Positions 4,889 to 5,390 of a DNA stretch of 5,390 nucleotides are shown here, one piece after another. The stretch comes from Candidatus Aminicenantes bacterium UBA4085 (GTDB lineage: Bacteria > Acidobacteriota > Aminicenantia > Aminicenantales > UBA4085), in the NCBI GenBank assembly GCA_002383325.1, contig DFYJ01000035.1:9432-14821 (forward strand). Direction: 5' to 3'. Position 1 is the stretch's first letter. Each line of letters begins with the position of its first letter. The notes under the pieces are model-generated. The model worked only from the letters and a program-made list of their open reading frames with translations, was not told the origin of the DNA and made no database searches. The translations under genes and the position numbers were made by a program.

Positions 4889-5390
4889 ATGAGCGCCCCG
4901 GCCCCCGTCCGCCTGTCCGTCATCGTCCCGGCCTACAACGAGGAGCGCAATGTCCCGCGCATGGCCGAGGAGCTGACCGCCGCCTGCGGCGAGATCGGCG
5001 TTCCGTACGAGATCATCTTCATCGACGACGGCAGCCGGGACGGGACCTTCGAGGCCCTACGCGAGGTCCACCGCAAGGATGCCCGGATCAAGGTCATCCG
5101 CTTCCGCAAGAACTTCGGGCAGACGGCGGCCCTCTCGGCCGGCTTCGACCTGGCCCGCGGCGAGACCGTGGTGACCATCGACGCCGACCTGGAAAACGAC
5201 CCCCGCGACATCAAGCTCCTGCTGGCCAAGATCGAAGAAGGCTACGACCTGGTCAGCGGATGGCGCAAGGACCGCTGGAAGAGGCGCTTCCTGACCCGGC
5301 GGCTCCCCTCCCTGACGGCCAATTGGCTCATCTCGCGGATCACCAAGGTCCGGCTGCGCGACTACGGCTGCACCCTCAAGGCCTACCGGC
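4889..5390 (+). CDS. Family 2 glycosyltransferase, polyprenyl-phosphate sugar transferase type (3' end beyond window)
   Basis: The first 167 residues of a GT2 enzyme with the GT-A fold, of the dolichol-phosphate mannose synthase / bactoprenol glucosyltransferase / ArnC type, which transfers a sugar from a nucleotide donor to a polyprenyl phosphate on the cytoplasmic membrane face. Visible motifs are LSVIVPAYNEERNV (9-22), IIFIDDGSRDGT (42-53, donor-binding DDGS), FRKNFGQTAALSAGF (72-86), the metal-binding DAD of TIDADLENDPRDI (96-108), VSGWRKDR (122-129) and LRDYGCTLKAYR (156-167). In many relatives the DAD motif continues DADLQ; here the residue is Glu102. The catalytic end of the domain and any C-terminal membrane helices lie past the window, so substrate and lipid cannot be assigned. 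The ATG at 4889 is the only sensible start before the first strand. No Shine-Dalgarno sequence is visible, and a -10-like TATATT ends 7 bases upstream. Confidence 0.93.
   Translation, partial: MSAPAPVRLSVIVPAYNEERNVPRMAEELTAACGEIGVPYEIIFIDDGSRDGTFEALREVHRKDARIKVIRFRKNFGQTAALSAGFDLARGETVVTIDADLENDPRDIKLLLAKIEEGYDLVSGWRKDRWKRRFLTRRLPSLTANWLISRITKVRLRDYGCTLKAYR

Noticed and set aside
4933..5229. A 98-codon open frame on the minus strand opposite the glycosyltransferase.
   Set aside because: It is antisense to a gene with clear GT2 motifs, Ser/Arg-rich, and without a recognisable domain.

Overview
This window is a GC-rich (roughly two-thirds G+C, strongly G/C-ending codons), tightly packed bacterial chromosome segment. 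It looks like ordinary core metabolism, not an accessory island. I see no RNA genes, IS elements, CRISPR arrays, phage genes or long repeats. Two ATP synthase stalk subunits of different size (b' and b), one with an apparent Sec signal peptide, together with the order b'-b-delta-alpha, suggest a Gram-negative, non-photosynthetic lineage such as Acidobacteriota (Aminicenantes-like) or Desulfobacterota. That placement is an inference from gene order and protein style only.

Layout: seven of the eight genes read on the minus strand. In transcription order they are a small stand-alone receiver-domain protein (4819-4325), accD (4235-3441), folC (3444-2104), a GC-rich hairpin with a T run that probably ends folC (2103-2083), a promoter-like sequence (2084-2055), then the F1 part of the ATP synthase operon: atpF' (2021-1605), atpF (1608-958), atpH (980-438) and the first 143 codons of atpA (431-1, cut by the window edge). 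One gene reads on the plus strand from 4889 off the right edge. It is a family 2 glycosyltransferase of the dolichol-phosphate-mannose-synthase/bactoprenol type, and it diverges from the receiver gene across a short AT-richer gap (4820-4888) holding back-to-back promoter-like elements.

How they fit together: the atp genes encode the peripheral stalk (b, b', delta) and the catalytic head (alpha) of F1Fo ATP synthase; subunits a and c are not upstream here, so Fo is probably encoded elsewhere. AccD is the carboxyltransferase beta subunit that makes malonyl-CoA for fatty acids, and FolC polyglutamylates folates. The accD-folC pairing is a familiar bacterial arrangement. Several junctions are 4-base start/stop overlaps (GTGA at folC and at atpF), which implies translational coupling.

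The points most worth a second look are the receiver protein, whose phospho-acceptor Asp is replaced by Glu and whose acidic pair is broken; non-consensus residues in AccD motifs; the signal-peptide-bearing b subunit; and -10-like elements lying very close to start codons, which hints at leaderless or nearly leaderless transcripts. I do not see a novel multi-gene system here.
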